Positions 42,604 through 52,198 are shown, counted from the first letter of the stretch. The stretch is 64,000 nucleotides of DNA from Phycisphaerales bacterium (GCA_020852515.1 JADZAS010000021.1:62001-126000); one strand, 5' to 3'. Translations and numbers: made by a program. Notes: generated by a model from the letters alone, not told the origin.

Positions 42604-44775
42604 ATGTCCATCCGTTTCCCGCTGATCGACTCGAGCCATCGTCGGCCCATGCTCGCCGCCACTTCCCTCGTGGTGTTGGCGGTGCTCCTCGCCGCCGCTC
42701 CGCCGCAGTCGGAGCGCGAGGTCGTGACCGACGAGTACTTCGGCACCAAGGTCGAAGACCCGTACCGCTGGCTCGAAGGCGGCATCATGTTCGAGGAGGC
42801 CGACGCTGCCAGGGCCAAGGAACTCGACGAGCGCGTCAGCGCGTGGACCGACGAGCAGAACGCCTACACCCGCAGCATCCTCGACAACCTGCCCGGCCGG
42901 CCGGCGCTCGAGCAGCGCATCACCGAACTCATGAGCGTCGATTCCATCGGCGCGCCGCAATCCTACGGCAACCGCTACTTCAACCGCGAGCGGCGCGGCG
43001 ATCAGAATCAGTCCATCCTCTACGTGCGCGATGGGCTCGACGGCGAGCCTCGCGTCCTGCTCGATCCCAACAAGCTCGATGACAAGGGCCTCGTCTCGCT
43101 CGACTGGACCGCGCCGAACCACGACGGTTCGCTCATGGCTTTCGGCCTGGGCTATGCCGGCAACGAGTTGCCGACCCTGTATGTGATGGACGTGGACACG
43201 GGAAAGTGGCTTGCGGAAGAGATTCCCAATCGCGCCGGCGGCGTGTCGTGGCTGCCGGATTCATCCGGGTTTCTCTACGAGTGCCTCAAGGACCCCAAGG
43301 ACGCCTATTCGACGCAGATCAAGTTTCACACGCTCGGCCAGCATCACCGACAGGACCCGATCCTCTTCGAGCAGTACGACCAGACGTGGGGCCCGGGCGC
43401 GTGGCTCAGCCGCGACGGCCGCTGGATGATGCTCATCTACTGGACGGGCACGAACAGCAACGACATCTGGTGCATCGACTTTGACAAGTGGCAGCGCACC
43501 GGCGAGTTCGAGCGGCGCGAAATCTCCGTCGGCGCCAAGGCGACCTTCAGCGGCAGCGTCTACGGCGACACGCTTTACATGGTCACCACGCTCGATGCGC
43601 CCAATTCGCAGGTCTACGCCGTCGATCTCAACAACCCCGGCCGCGACCACTGGAAAGTCGTCATCCCGCAGCGCGAGGATGCCGTGCTCGAAGGCGTGAG
43701 CACGGCGCGCGGCATGCTCGTCGCCTCCTACAACTACAAGGCGCACTCGCAGATCGAGCGGTTCGATCTCAGTGGCAAGCCCCTTGGCGAGGTCGAACTG
43801 CCGGGCATCGGCAGCGCGGGCGTCGTGACCAACGACGATCGCACCGAGGCGTTCATCACCTACTCGAGCTTCAACGAGCCGCCGAGCATCTACGTGACTG
43901 ATCTCGCGACGAACCATCGCGAACTGTGGGCCCGGCCGGATGTGCCCGTCGATCCCTCGATCGTCGATGTCAAGCAGGTGACCTACACGAGCAAGGACGG
44001 CACGCCCGTCACGATGTTCATCGTCCACAAGAAGGGACTCAAGCTCGACGGCAAGAATCCGACGATCCTCAACGGCTACGGCGGGTTCAACATCTCCATG
44101 ACGCCGTACTTTTCGGCGACGATGTTCCCGTGGTTCGAAGCAGGCGGCGTGCTGGCCATTCCCAACCTGCGCGGCGGCGGGGAGTACGGCGACGAGTGGC
44201 ATACCGCCGGCATGCTCGACAAGAAACAGAACGTCTTTGACGACTTCATCGCCGCGGGCGAGTGGCTCGTGAGCAACCGCTACACCAATCCGGATAAACT
44301 CGCGTGCGTCGGCGGGTCGAACGGCGGCCTGCTGACGGGTGCGATGATCACGCAGCGGCCGGACCTGTTCCGCGCGGTGATCTGCGCCGTGCCGCTGCTT
44401 GACATGCTGCGCTACCAGAACTTCCTCATGGCCCGTTACTGGGTGCCCGAGTATGGCAGCGCTGAAAGTGAGGAGCAGTTCCCGTTCATTTACGCCTACT
44501 CGCCGTATCAGCGCGTGAAGCAGGGCGTGGAGTACCCGGCGATTCTGTTCACCGCCGGCGAGAACGACGCGCGAGTGCACGCCCTGCACGCACGGAAGAT
44601 GGCCGCGGCGGTGCAGGCGGCGACGAGCGCTTCGCCAGATGAGCGGCCGGTGCTGCTGTGGGTCGATCGCGAAGCGGGCCACGGCTCGGGCAAGCCGCTC
44701 TCGGCGCGGATCCGCGAAGTGGTCGATCAGCGCCTGTTCATCATGAACCAGTTGGGAGTGACGCCCAGCGATTGA
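42604..44775 (+). CDS. prolyl oligopeptidase family serine peptidase (S9A), secreted
   Basis: 723 residues from the ATG at 42604, with GGGAGGA just upstream. A signal peptide (LAATSLVVLAVLLAAAPP) indicates export. The beta-propeller begins YFGTKVEDPYRWLE. The alpha/beta-hydrolase domain carries S572 in CVGGSNGGLLTG, D655 in AGENDARVHALHA and H693 in REAGHGSGKP, a complete triad. It cleaves short peptides after proline. An exported S9A peptidase together with the M28 aminopeptidase in this window suggests extracellular or periplasmic peptide use. It is transcribed divergently from the ECF sigma gene. Confidence 0.95.
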   Translation: MSIRFPLIDSSHRRPMLAATSLVVLAVLLAAAPPQSEREVVTDEYFGTKVEDPYRWLEGGIMFEEADAARAKELDERVSAWTDEQNAYTRSILDNLPGRPALEQRITELMSVDSIGAPQSYGNRYFNRERRGDQNQSILYVRDGLDGEPRVLLDPNKLDDKGLVSLDWTAPNHDGSLMAFGLGYAGNELPTLYVMDVDTGKWLAEEIPNRAGGVSWLPDSSGFLYECLKDPKDAYSTQIKFHTLGQHHRQDPILFEQYDQTWGPGAWLSRDGRWMMLIYWTGTNSNDIWCIDFDKWQRTGEFERREISVGAKATFSGSVYGDTLYMVTTLDAPNSQVYAVDLNNPGRDHWKVVIPQREDAVLEGVSTARGMLVASYNYKAHSQIERFDLSGKPLGEVELPGIGSAGVVTNDDRTEAFITYSSFNEPPSIYVTDLATNHRELWARPDVPVDPSIVDVKQVTYTSKDGTPVTMFIVHKKGLKLDGKNPTILNGYGGFNISMTPYFSATMFPWFEAGGVLAIPNLRGGGEYGDEWHTAGMLDKKQNVFDDFIAAGEWLVSNRYTNPDKLACVGGSNGGLLTGAMITQRPDLFRAVICAVPLLDMLRYQNFLMARYWVPEYGSAESEEQFPFIYAYSPYQRVKQGVEYPAILFTAGENDARVHALHARKMAAAVQAATSASPDERPVLLWVDREAGHGSGKPLSARIREVVDQRLFIMNQLGVTPSD

Positions 44776-44836
44776 GCCAGGCCGGAGGTCGCACAAGTCG
44801 AGCGTTCAGGCGCAACGGCTTGCCGCATCTGCAGCG

Positions 44837-45397
44837 ATGACGGATCACCCGCGCGAGATTCTCGAGGATGACACCGCGCCCGCGATCGTGGTCGATCGAC
44901 AAAGCGGCCGCGAGTTCGTCAGTCCGTACCGGTACCAGCGGCAGTTCGAAGCCGAATTCGAGACTGCGTCGAATCGGATGATTGGCGAGCACGGCGCCGT
45001 GTCGGAGCGATTCGCGTGGGCTTATGTCACGGTGTTCGGCGGGCTCGCATGCATCGCAGGATCGCGAATCTCAGACCTCATTGCCGCGGCGCTGCTGCTG
45101 GTCGTGCCCGATCTGTCCATTGCGATCTGGTTGACCCGGTTCATCATGGGCGGGTTGTTCATTTTCTTCATCGTGATGTTGATCTGGGCTCTGCGCGGCC
45201 GCACTCGCTTTCGCAAGCGCCTCATCGAACAGCGGCTCTGCTTCGAATGCGGCTATGCCCTGATCGGCCAGGACGTGGATGAACGCGGCGTCGGCCGCTG
45301 CCCGGAATGCGGCAAGACGTTCAACGTCACCCGCTACCTCCGCCCGCCGAAGCGATACCATGCCGTAGCGCCGCGCGCCTCACCGACCGGGAACTGA
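44837..45397 (+). CDS. membrane protein with C-terminal zinc ribbon, unknown function
   Basis: 186 residues. Two or three hydrophobic segments (AYVTVFGGLACIAG, LIAAALLLVVPDLSIAIWL, FIMGGLFIFFIVMLIWAL) are followed by a cytoplasmic zinc ribbon, LCFECGYALIG plus GRCPECGKTF (CxxC...CxxC). Small proteins with a CxxCGY-L ribbon on a membrane anchor are frequent in planctomycetes, with no known function. Its stop precedes the AAA ATPase start by two bases, so the two are probably co-expressed. Confidence 0.7.
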   Translation: MTDHPREILEDDTAPAIVVDRQSGREFVSPYRYQRQFEAEFETASNRMIGEHGAVSERFAWAYVTVFGGLACIAGSRISDLIAAALLLVVPDLSIAIWLTRFIMGGLFIFFIVMLIWALRGRTRFRKRLIEQRLCFECGYALIGQDVDERGVGRCPECGKTFNVTRYLRPPKRYHAVAPRASPTGN

Positions 45398-45399
45398 CC

Positions 45400-46908
45400 A
45401 TGTCCTATGACCTTGACCGCACCGATGAAGAACGCCTGGCGCTGCTCATGCGCGCGGGATATGGCCTGATCGTGATGGAGACGCACGAGGAGAGGCGGGC
45501 GGTGCGGCTGGTGCTCGACGCGGCCAATGCGATCGACCAGCGCTGCTGGGCGTGGTCGCTGGTGCGCGGCCTCGTCCCGCTGGACAAGCGCGAAGGCGTG
45601 AACGCGAACGCGACGCACGACCCCGCCGCGGCACTGCTGCACCTCATCTCGCTGCCCGACCGATGGGTCGCAGTCATGGCCGACCTGCAGAGGCATTTCG
45701 AAGATGACAAGGTCGTCCGCGCCGCGCGCGAGGCCGCCGACCAGGCGCATCGCAACGGCAGCACGCTGGTGCTGCTTGGCCCAACGATCGACTTGCCGAC
45801 CGAACTGCAGCGGCTCGCCTTCCCGTTCCCGCTGCCGCTGCCCGATACATCTCAATTTGAGAAGCTCATCAAGCGCGTCTACCGCGAGGTCTTTCAGACC
45901 AACCAGCAGATCGAGCACGAACTCAAGCGCGACGATCTCGAACGGCTCGCCGAATCGCTCATCGGTCTGACCGAGATGGAGGCCGAACGCGTCATTCGGC
46001 AGGTGATCATCGAAGATGCGCGGCTTGACGCGCGCGACGTCGAGCGCGTGCGCCTGGCCAAGCGGGCCACGCTTTCGTCGCACGGCCAACTCGAGGTGCT
46101 CAGCGCCAACGAGACGCTCGACTCGCTCGGCGGGCACGAGAAGCTTAAAAAGTGGCTGCGCATGCGCCGCGAGGCGATGAGCAAGCGCGGCAAGGAGTTC
46201 GGCATTGATCCGCCGCGCGGCGTGCTGCTGCTGGGCGTGCCGGGCTGCGGCAAGAGCTTCTGCGCGAGGCTGGTCGCCGGAGAGTGGCGCCGGCCGCTGC
46301 TGCGCCTCGACGTGGGCGGTCTGTACAACCGCTTCATCGGCAACACCGAGGCCAACCTGCGCGAAGCCCTGCGCCAGGCGGACGGCATGGCCCCGTGCGT
46401 GCTGTGGATCGACGAGATCGAGAAGGCCTTCGCCAGCGAGGGTTCATCCGACGCGGACGGCGGCGTGAGCCAGCGGCTGTTCGGCACCATGCTCACCTGG
46501 ATGAACGACCGGCGCAGCGACGTGTTCATCATCGCCACCGCCAACCAGGTGCAGCGCCTGCCCACTGAACTGCTGCGCAAGGGACGCTTCGACGAGATCT
46601 TCTTCATCGACCTGCCGCCCCTCGAAGCACGCCAGATGATCTTCGAGATCCACCTGACCAAGCGCGGCCGGATGGCCAAGTCGTTCGACATCGAAACGCT
46701 CGCCGGTCTCACCGAGGGCTTCAGCGGCGCCGAGATCGAGCAACTCGTCGTGGACGGCCTGCACATCGCTTTCAATGCGGGCGAGCAACTCGCGACGAAT
46801 CACATTGTCGAGGCCTTCGGCCGCACGCAGCCGATGGCGGTGACCATGGCCGAGCGCATTGCCGCGATGCGGCAGTGGGCCGAGTCGCGCTGCACCATGT
46901 CGCACTGA
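45400..46908 (+). CDS. AAA+ ATPase of the Ycf46 type
   Basis: 502 residues from the ATG at 45400. The N-terminal 240 residues (ERLALLMRAGYGLIVMETHE, LGPTIDLPTELQRLAFPFPL) form the Ycf46-specific region. The C-terminal AAA domain has Walker A GVPGCGKS (K285), Walker B VLWIDEIEKA (D338, E339), sensor-1 FIIATANQ, arginine-finger ELLRKGRFDEIFF and the C-terminal GFSGAEIEQLV. Ycf46 is conserved in cyanobacteria and plastids and also found in other bacteria; its role is poorly known and has been tied to inorganic carbon use in cyanobacteria. The ATPase looks fully competent. The upstream zinc-ribbon membrane protein may be its adaptor. Confidence 0.82.
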   Translation: MSYDLDRTDEERLALLMRAGYGLIVMETHEERRAVRLVLDAANAIDQRCWAWSLVRGLVPLDKREGVNANATHDPAAALLHLISLPDRWVAVMADLQRHFEDDKVVRAAREAADQAHRNGSTLVLLGPTIDLPTELQRLAFPFPLPLPDTSQFEKLIKRVYREVFQTNQQIEHELKRDDLERLAESLIGLTEMEAERVIRQVIIEDARLDARDVERVRLAKRATLSSHGQLEVLSANETLDSLGGHEKLKKWLRMRREAMSKRGKEFGIDPPRGVLLLGVPGCGKSFCARLVAGEWRRPLLRLDVGGLYNRFIGNTEANLREALRQADGMAPCVLWIDEIEKAFASEGSSDADGGVSQRLFGTMLTWMNDRRSDVFIIATANQVQRLPTELLRKGRFDEIFFIDLPPLEARQMIFEIHLTKRGRMAKSFDIETLAGLTEGFSGAEIEQLVVDGLHIAFNAGEQLATNHIVEAFGRTQPMAVTMAERIAAMRQWAESRCTMSH

Positions 46909-46912
46909 CGGC

Positions 46913-47569
46913 TCAGGCCCGCAGGACGCGATCGATCAGCCACGCGGCGAACATTGACTTGGACAGCGTGCCGGGCGATTCGCTCGTGCCGTCGGCCTGT
47001 ACGAGCGTGCCGTGAATCTCATCGGAGTCCATGGTCTCGAGCGGGTTGGCGACAATGGCGTCGAGTCCCTTGCGCTTGATCTTGCTCGCGGCGCTGGCCA
47101 TGAGTTGGGCGGCGGGTTCGAGCGCAAAGCCGATGATGCGCTGGCCCGGCCGGCGGCGCTTTGCGCACCCGGCGACGAGGTCCGGCGTCGATTCGAGTTC
47201 GAGCGTCAGGCCCTCCGCTTCGCGGCGGAGTTTGCCCGTGGCTTCCGTGCGACGCGGTCGGTAATCCGCCACGGCCGCGGCCATGATGAGCACATCCGCC
47301 TGCCCGGGCCAGAGTTCGGCCAGCAGCGACTCCAGATCGGCACAGGATCGAAACCGCTCGACGCGCAGGCGATCAGCAAAATTCGGCGCCGGCGCGGTGT
47401 TGGGTCCGAGCGCGAGGATGACGTTGTGGCCTACCGCGTGTGCCGCGCGGGCCAGTTCGACGCCCAGCCGGCCTGACGATCGGTTGCCAATGAACCGCAC
47501 CGAATCGATGGGTTCATAAGTGGGGCCGGCAGTGATGAGGACGGTTGCGGGCTGGGGCAGAACGGGCAT
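46913..47569 (-). CDS. coaB: phosphopantothenate-cysteine ligase (stand-alone CoaB)
   Basis: 218 residues. LITAGPTYEPIDSVRFIGN and RSSGRLGVELARAA form the CTP-binding N-terminus of the DFP/CoaB fold. DVLIMAAAVADYRPRR and the lysine-rich SKIKRKGLDAIVANPL are the other signature blocks. It joins cysteine to 4'-phosphopantothenate in CoA synthesis. In most bacteria this domain is fused behind the CoaC decarboxylase (CoaBC, about 400 aa); here no decarboxylase precedes it, so CoaC must be encoded elsewhere. The gene converges with the AAA gene with only a four-base gap. Confidence 0.88.
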   Translation of the reverse strand: MPVLPQPATVLITAGPTYEPIDSVRFIGNRSSGRLGVELARAAHAVGHNVILALGPNTAPAPNFADRLRVERFRSCADLESLLAELWPGQADVLIMAAAVADYRPRRTEATGKLRREAEGLTLELESTPDLVAGCAKRRRPGQRIIGFALEPAAQLMASAASKIKRKGLDAIVANPLETMDSDEIHGTLVQADGTSESPGTLSKSMFAAWLIDRVLRA

Positions 47570-47666
47570 GCGGCGAGTCTATGCGCCTCGGCTGCGCGAC
47601 GGCGCGGGGGCACTCGGCTGTGGACGCAACCGCTGCGGGCGGCTACGAATCGAGGTGGTGGAAAAT

Positions 47667-47704
47667 GAAAAAGCCCTGCAGCGGTGGTGGGGGCCACTGC
47701 AGGG
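47667..47704 (-). terminator. probable terminator downstream of nrdJ
   Basis: CCCTGCAG (47674-47681) pairs with CTGCAGGG (47697-47704). On the minus strand the stem is followed by GCTTTTTCATTTT, a good U-tract. It lies about 300 bases past the nrdJ stop and just before coaB, so it would insulate coaB from nrdJ transcription. Confidence 0.65.
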
Positions 47705-48001
47705 AAGGTGTGGGGGGCCGATGATCCCGGGGGACGGGACGCCCCTCCAACGGTGAAGAAAATCCGGAAGTGCGGCGTGAGGCGGCGGGGCCTCGCCTCG
47801 ATCGACTCTGCCATCGAGATCGATCGAAACGACCGGGTCTGAGTCACTCCCTGCTCAGGCCGGCAAACGGTTCAGGGTCCATCCACTCGCCGTCGGACTA
47901 TTGGTGCCTCCTTTTTCAGCCGCACTCCGGTTTCCGGCCGGCGAATCCATGGCGCTGCCGCGCCGCATCGCCGACCGCTTTGAACGGTCATCTTGCTCCG
48001 G
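47705..48001. other. non-coding gap between nrdJ and its terminator
   Basis: About 300 bases without a credible gene: the one long frame overlapping here is out of frame with coaB and runs into it. No repeat of the families seen elsewhere. It would form a long 3' untranslated region of nrdJ if the terminator at 47667-47704 is used. Confidence 0.4.
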
Positions 48002-51000
48002 TCAACTGCATCCCATGCTGTTGCCGCAGTTCATGCACTTGTAGCACGTTCCATTACGCACCGTCAGCGCGCCGCACACATCGCACACCGGCGCATCGCC
48101 CATCAGTTCGCCCATCGCCCGGTCGAGCACCGTGCGCGATTTGGTCCGCGTCTCGGTCATGGTGATCGACGAGTGGTCGCGATCGCTCACGGCGCTGAAG
48201 CGGCTCTCTTCGCTCTCGCGGGTGACCTCAATGGCGTGAGCGGTGCCGCCGGCAGGCGCCGGTTTCACGTCGCGCACGATGGCCTCGCCTGTGGCCGGCG
48301 CCGCGGCCGGGTCGATCGAGCCGCGCTGCGGGGCGGCCTGGCTGTGATAGCCGGGGATGAACTGGATCCCCATCCAGCGGAAGATGTAATCAACGAGGCT
48401 CTTGGCAAAGGGGATGTCGGCGTTGGTCGTCATGCCGGCCGGCTCGAATCGCTGGTGGGTGAACTTGCCCACCAGGCTCTCCATCGGCACGCCGTACTGC
48501 AGCGCCACGCTGATGGCCGTGCCCAGCGAGTCCATGAGTCCGCCGATGGTCGAGCCTTCCTTGCTCATGGTCAGGAACAGTTCGCCCGGCATGCCGTCGT
48601 CGTAGAGGCCGACAGTGAGATAGCCTTCGTGGCCGGCCACGTTGAACTTGTGCGTCAGGCTGCGGCGCGTGTCGGGCAGGCGGCGGCGCAGCGGGCGCTC
48701 GACGATGCGCTCGACGATCTTTTCGACGGTGCGCACGGTGACCCCGTCACAGGCCGCAGCAATCGCCGCGACTTCGCCAACCTCGGCCGCAACCTCTTTT
48801 TTTGCCGCGGCCACGTCGAGGTCGTCTTCCTCGCCGTCTTCCATCGCGTCCGCGGCGGCGTCGCTCTTGGTATTGAGCGGCTGGCTGAGTTTGCAGCCGT
48901 CGCGGTAAAGCGCATTGGCCTTGAGGCCCAGTTCCCAACTCAGGCGGTAGCACGCGGCGATGTCTTCCACGCTCGCGTTGTTGGGCAGGTTGATCGTCTT
49001 GCTGATGGCGCCGGAAATAAACGGCTGGCTCGCCGCCATCATCCGGATATGCCCCTGCGGCGCGATGAAGCGCGTGCCCTTGCGGCCGCACGGGTTGGCG
49101 CAGTCGAAGACCGGCAGGTGCTCGGCCTTGAGATGCGGCGCGCCTTCCACGGTCTGCGTGCCGCAGATCGATTCGTTGAGCGATTCGATCTGGCTGGCCG
49201 TCAGGCCGATCTCGCGCAGCAGGTTGAAGGACGTGTTGTTGCGGGCCGCTTCGACGTCGATGCCCAGTTGCCGCAGCAGGTCTTCGCGCAGCGACCAGGC
49301 GCTGAAGGCAAAGCCCACTTCGAAGACCGAGCCGAGTTGGGCTTCGATCGCGTCGAGGTCGTCCTCGGTGAAGCCCTTTTTGGCCAGAAACTCTTTGAAA
49401 GTTCCGCCCTGAGACCCTGGCATGGGAGCATCCAGGCTCAGCGACCCCATCACGTAGCGGAGGATGTCGCGCACCTGCTGCTGCTCATATCCGAGGGTCT
49501 CAAGGGCGGGTCGGAGCGAGTTGTTGGCAATCTTGAAGTAGCCGCCGCCGGCGAGTTTCTTGAACTTCACCAGGGCGAAATCCGGCTCGACGCCGGTCGT
49601 GTCGCAATCCATGAGCAGGCCGATCGTGCCGGTGGGCGCGATGACCGTCGTCTGCGCGTTGCGATACCCGTAGCGCTCGCCGAGGTCGAGCGCCTCGTCC
49701 CACGCGTTCATCGCCCGCATGAGCAGTTCGTCGGCGTTGGCGAATTGCCTGCCGGCCCGGGCTGCGGCGTCGTGGTCGATGGGCACCGGCGCGATGCGCA
49801 GGTTCTCGTATTGCCCGCTGTGGCGCGACACGCCGTGCGCTGCGCGGCGGTGGTTGCGCATCACCCGCAGCATGTGCTCGCGGTTTCTGTGGAACTCGCG
49901 GAACGCGCCGAGTTGCCCGGCCATCTCGGCGCTGACGGCGTACGACCGGCCGCACAGGACCGCCGTCAGGCAGCCGCACAGGGCCCGCGCCTCTTCGCTG
50001 TCGTAGGGGATGCCGGCCTGCATGAGCACGGCCCCGATGTTGGCAAAGCCCAGGCCCAGCGTGCGGAAGTCGTAACTCAGCCGCGCGATCTCTTCGCTGG
50101 GGAACGCGGCCATGAGCACGCTGATCTCAAGGACAATCGTCCACAGGCGAATCGCGTGCTCGTAGCCGTCGAGGTCAAAGGTGGCGCTGCGGCTGTCGTA
50201 GAAGCGCAGCAGGTTGATCGACGCGAGATTGCACGCCGTGTTGTCAAGGAACATGTACTCGCTGCACGGATTGCTCGCGTTGATGCGTCCGCTGCCCGGG
50301 CAGGTGTGCCAGGCATTGATCGTCGAGTCGAACTGCACGCCCGGGTCGGCGCAGCGCCACGCGGCGTAGCACACTTCATTCCACAGGCGCTGCGAGTCGA
50401 TGCTGTGGTGCAGGTCGCCGTCGGTGCGGCGGTGCAGGCTCCACGGCTTGCCCTCATCCAGCGCATCGAAGAACGCGTCGGGAATGCGCACCGAGTTGTT
50501 GCTGTTCTGCCCGCTGACGGTGTAGTACGCCTCGCCGTTGAAGTCGTAATTCAGTTTCAGTCCCAGGTCCGCGGCGATCTGCTGCTGGTCTTTGGGAAGG
50601 GTCTTGAGGCCTTCGACCATCGCGGCGACCTTGAGTTCCTCGCGCACCTTCCAGTTCACAAACGCTTCGATGTCGGGGTGGTCGAGATCGAGGCAGACCA
50701 TCTTGGCCGCGCGCCGCGTCGTGCCGCCGCTCTTGATGGCCGCGGCGGCGCGGTCGCCGATCTTGAGCCAGGACATCAGCCCGCTGCTCGTGCCGCCGCC
50801 GCTGAGCGGCTCGCCCTCGCCGCGCAGGCTCGAGAAGTTCGTGCCCGTGCCCGAGCCGTACTTGAACAGCCGCGCCTCGCGCACCCACAGGTCCATGATC
50901 CCGCCCGCGTTGACGAGGTCATCGCTCACGCTCTGGATGAAGCACGCGTGCGGCTGGGGATGCGTGTAAGCGTCGTCGGCGAGTTGCACCTGGCCGGTGT

Positions 51001-51454
51001 TGGGATCGACGATGAAGTGCCCCTGCGCCGGCCCGGTGATGCCGTACGCCCAGTTCAGGCCGGTGTTGAACCACTGCGGGCTGTTGGGCGCTGCCATCTG
51101 GTGGAGCATCATGTGACACAGTTCGTCGTAAAACGCCTGGGCGTCCTCGGCGGAGTCGAAGTAGCCGTGCGTCTCCCCCCAGTGGCGCCAGCACCCGGCG
51201 AGGCGATGAATGACCTGGCGCGCGGACTTCTCGGGTCCGGTCGTGCCATCGCCCTGCGGCACGCCCGCCTTGCGGAAGTACTTGCTCACCATGATGTCCG
51301 TCGCCAGTTGCGACCAGCTTTCGGGAACCTCGGCGTCCTTCATCTCGAAGACGACGGAGCCGTCGGCGTTGGAGATGCGACTGGTCCGCTTGGCCCAATT
51401 GACGGTGGAGAAGACATCCGTGCCGGCTTTGGTGAATCGTCGAGTAACTTTCAT
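48002..51454 (-). CDS. nrdJ: vitamin B12-dependent (class II) ribonucleotide reductase
   Basis: 1150 residues, with GGAAGG before the ATG. N-terminal MKVTRRFTKAGTDVFSTVNW; PHACFIQSVSDDLVN holds the first redox cysteine; KYGSGTGTNFSSLRGEGEPL; the radical-site block INASNPCSEYMFLDNTACNL; and a TSCPD-type domain (MPGELFLTMSKEGSTIGGLM). The last 30 residues form a zinc ribbon, CDVCGALTVRNGTCYKCMNC. It reduces ribonucleotides using adenosylcobalamin and needs no oxygen. The gene follows dcd, with a family B palindrome between them. I found no cobalamin riboswitch in the 120-base gap. No intein is evident. Confidence 0.95.
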   Translation of the reverse strand: MKVTRRFTKAGTDVFSTVNWAKRTSRISNADGSVVFEMKDAEVPESWSQLATDIMVSKYFRKAGVPQGDGTTGPEKSARQVIHRLAGCWRHWGETHGYFDSAEDAQAFYDELCHMMLHQMAAPNSPQWFNTGLNWAYGITGPAQGHFIVDPNTGQVQLADDAYTHPQPHACFIQSVSDDLVNAGGIMDLWVREARLFKYGSGTGTNFSSLRGEGEPLSGGGTSSGLMSWLKIGDRAAAAIKSGGTTRRAAKMVCLDLDHPDIEAFVNWKVREELKVAAMVEGLKTLPKDQQQIAADLGLKLNYDFNGEAYYTVSGQNSNNSVRIPDAFFDALDEGKPWSLHRRTDGDLHHSIDSQRLWNEVCYAAWRCADPGVQFDSTINAWHTCPGSGRINASNPCSEYMFLDNTACNLASINLLRFYDSRSATFDLDGYEHAIRLWTIVLEISVLMAAFPSEEIARLSYDFRTLGLGFANIGAVLMQAGIPYDSEEARALCGCLTAVLCGRSYAVSAEMAGQLGAFREFHRNREHMLRVMRNHRRAAHGVSRHSGQYENLRIAPVPIDHDAAARAGRQFANADELLMRAMNAWDEALDLGERYGYRNAQTTVIAPTGTIGLLMDCDTTGVEPDFALVKFKKLAGGGYFKIANNSLRPALETLGYEQQQVRDILRYVMGSLSLDAPMPGSQGGTFKEFLAKKGFTEDDLDAIEAQLGSVFEVGFAFSAWSLREDLLRQLGIDVEAARNNTSFNLLREIGLTASQIESLNESICGTQTVEGAPHLKAEHLPVFDCANPCGRKGTRFIAPQGHIRMMAASQPFISGAISKTINLPNNASVEDIAACYRLSWELGLKANALYRDGCKLSQPLNTKSDAAADAMEDGEEDDLDVAAAKKEVAAEVGEVAAIAAACDGVTVRTVEKIVERIVERPLRRRLPDTRRSLTHKFNVAGHEGYLTVGLYDDGMPGELFLTMSKEGSTIGGLMDSLGTAISVALQYGVPMESLVGKFTHQRFEPAGMTTNADIPFAKSLVDYIFRWMGIQFIPGYHSQAAPQRGSIDPAAAPATGEAIVRDVKPAPAGGTAHAIEVTRESEESRFSAVSDRDHSSITMTETRTKSRTVLDRAMGELMGDAPVCDVCGALTVRNGTCYKCMNCGNSMGCS

Positions 51455-51489
51455 GGCGCCTTCCGTGTCTCTCGCTTCTTCTCTTCTTC

Positions 51490-51510
51490 GTAGGGTCCGC
51501 CGTGCGGACC
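51490..51510 (+). repeat. REP-like palindrome, family B, copy 3
   Basis: GTAG plus GGTCCGC-CGT-GCGGACC, identical to the inverted copy at 40556-40576. It lies in the leader between dcd and nrdJ, 36 bases upstream of the nrdJ start. Confidence 0.78.
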
Positions 51511-51575
51511 ATTAGCCACGCAACCTGTCGTGACACTGGTGCATCGGCCCAGCGCCGAGCGGCTCGCCTCCCCAA

Positions 51576-52148
51576 TCAATCCACCTTCGGCAGCGTCAGC
51601 CCGCCCTGGTCCTGATACTTCCCGCTCTTGTCCGCGTAACTCTTCTCGCAGACTTCATCCGCCTTGAGGAAGATCATCTGGGCGATGCCTTCGTTGGCGT
51701 AGATCTTCGCGGGCAGGGGGGTGGTGTTGGAGATTTCCAGCGTCACCTTGCCGCGCCATTCGGGTTCGAGCGGCGTGACGTTCACGATCAGGCCGCAGCG
51801 GGCGTAGGTGCTCTTGCCCACGCAGATGACCAGCACATCGCGCGGCACGCTGAACCACTCGACCGTCTCGGCCAGGCAGAACGAGTTGGGCGGGATGATG
51901 ATGTGGTCCTTGCCCGTGGCCTTCGTGTCCACGGTGATGAAGAAGTCATCCGTGAAGCGCTTGGGATCGACGATCGCCTGCCCGCCGTGCGGCGTGACGT
52001 TGGTGAAGATCTTGAAGACCGAGCCGACGCGCACGTCGTAGCCGTAGGACGAGACGCCGTAGGACACGGTGCCCTGGCGCTTGATGTTCTCTTCGAAGGG
52101 CTTGATATCGATGAGGCGTCGGATCTGGGAATCGGAGAGGACGGGCAT
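51576..52148 (-). CDS. dcd: dCTP deaminase
   Basis: 190 residues, GAAAGG upstream of the [60 protein letters not shown] and [13 protein letters not shown] are the trimeric dUTPase-fold signatures; the Glu of YANEGIAQ is the catalytic residue. It converts dCTP to dUTP, the precursor of dTMP. Together with nrdJ downstream it forms a dNTP-supply unit. The dUTP it produces gives the family 4 uracil glycosylase elsewhere in this window a role. Confidence 0.96.
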   Translation of the reverse strand: MPVLSDSQIRRLIDIKPFEENIKRQGTVSYGVSSYGYDVRVGSVFKIFTNVTPHGGQAIVDPKRFTDDFFITVDTKATGKDHIIIPPNSFCLAETVEWFSVPRDVLVICVGKSTYARCGLIVNVTPLEPEWRGKVTLEISNTTPLPAKIYANEGIAQMIFLKADEVCEKSYADKSGKYQDQGGLTLPKVD

Positions 52149-52198
52149 GGTCGGGCCTTTCGAGGCGTTGGCCGTTTTTCAGCGGGTGCGACAGCCCG

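Noticed and set aside
47431-47847. 138-residue minus-strand frame overlapping coaB
   Set aside because: Out of frame with coaB, which is secure; the translation is Pro/Arg/Ser-rich with no pattern.
47993-51493. 1166-residue open frame on the plus strand opposite nrdJ
   Set aside because: It is an antisense shadow created by high-GC codon bias; its translation is low-complexity and Arg/Ala/Val-rich, while the minus strand encodes a clear ribonucleotide reductase.
51455-51575. Possible cobalamin riboswitch upstream of the B12-dependent reductase
   Set aside because: The 121-base gap is too short and lacks a B12-box-like sequence; its only structure is the family B palindrome.
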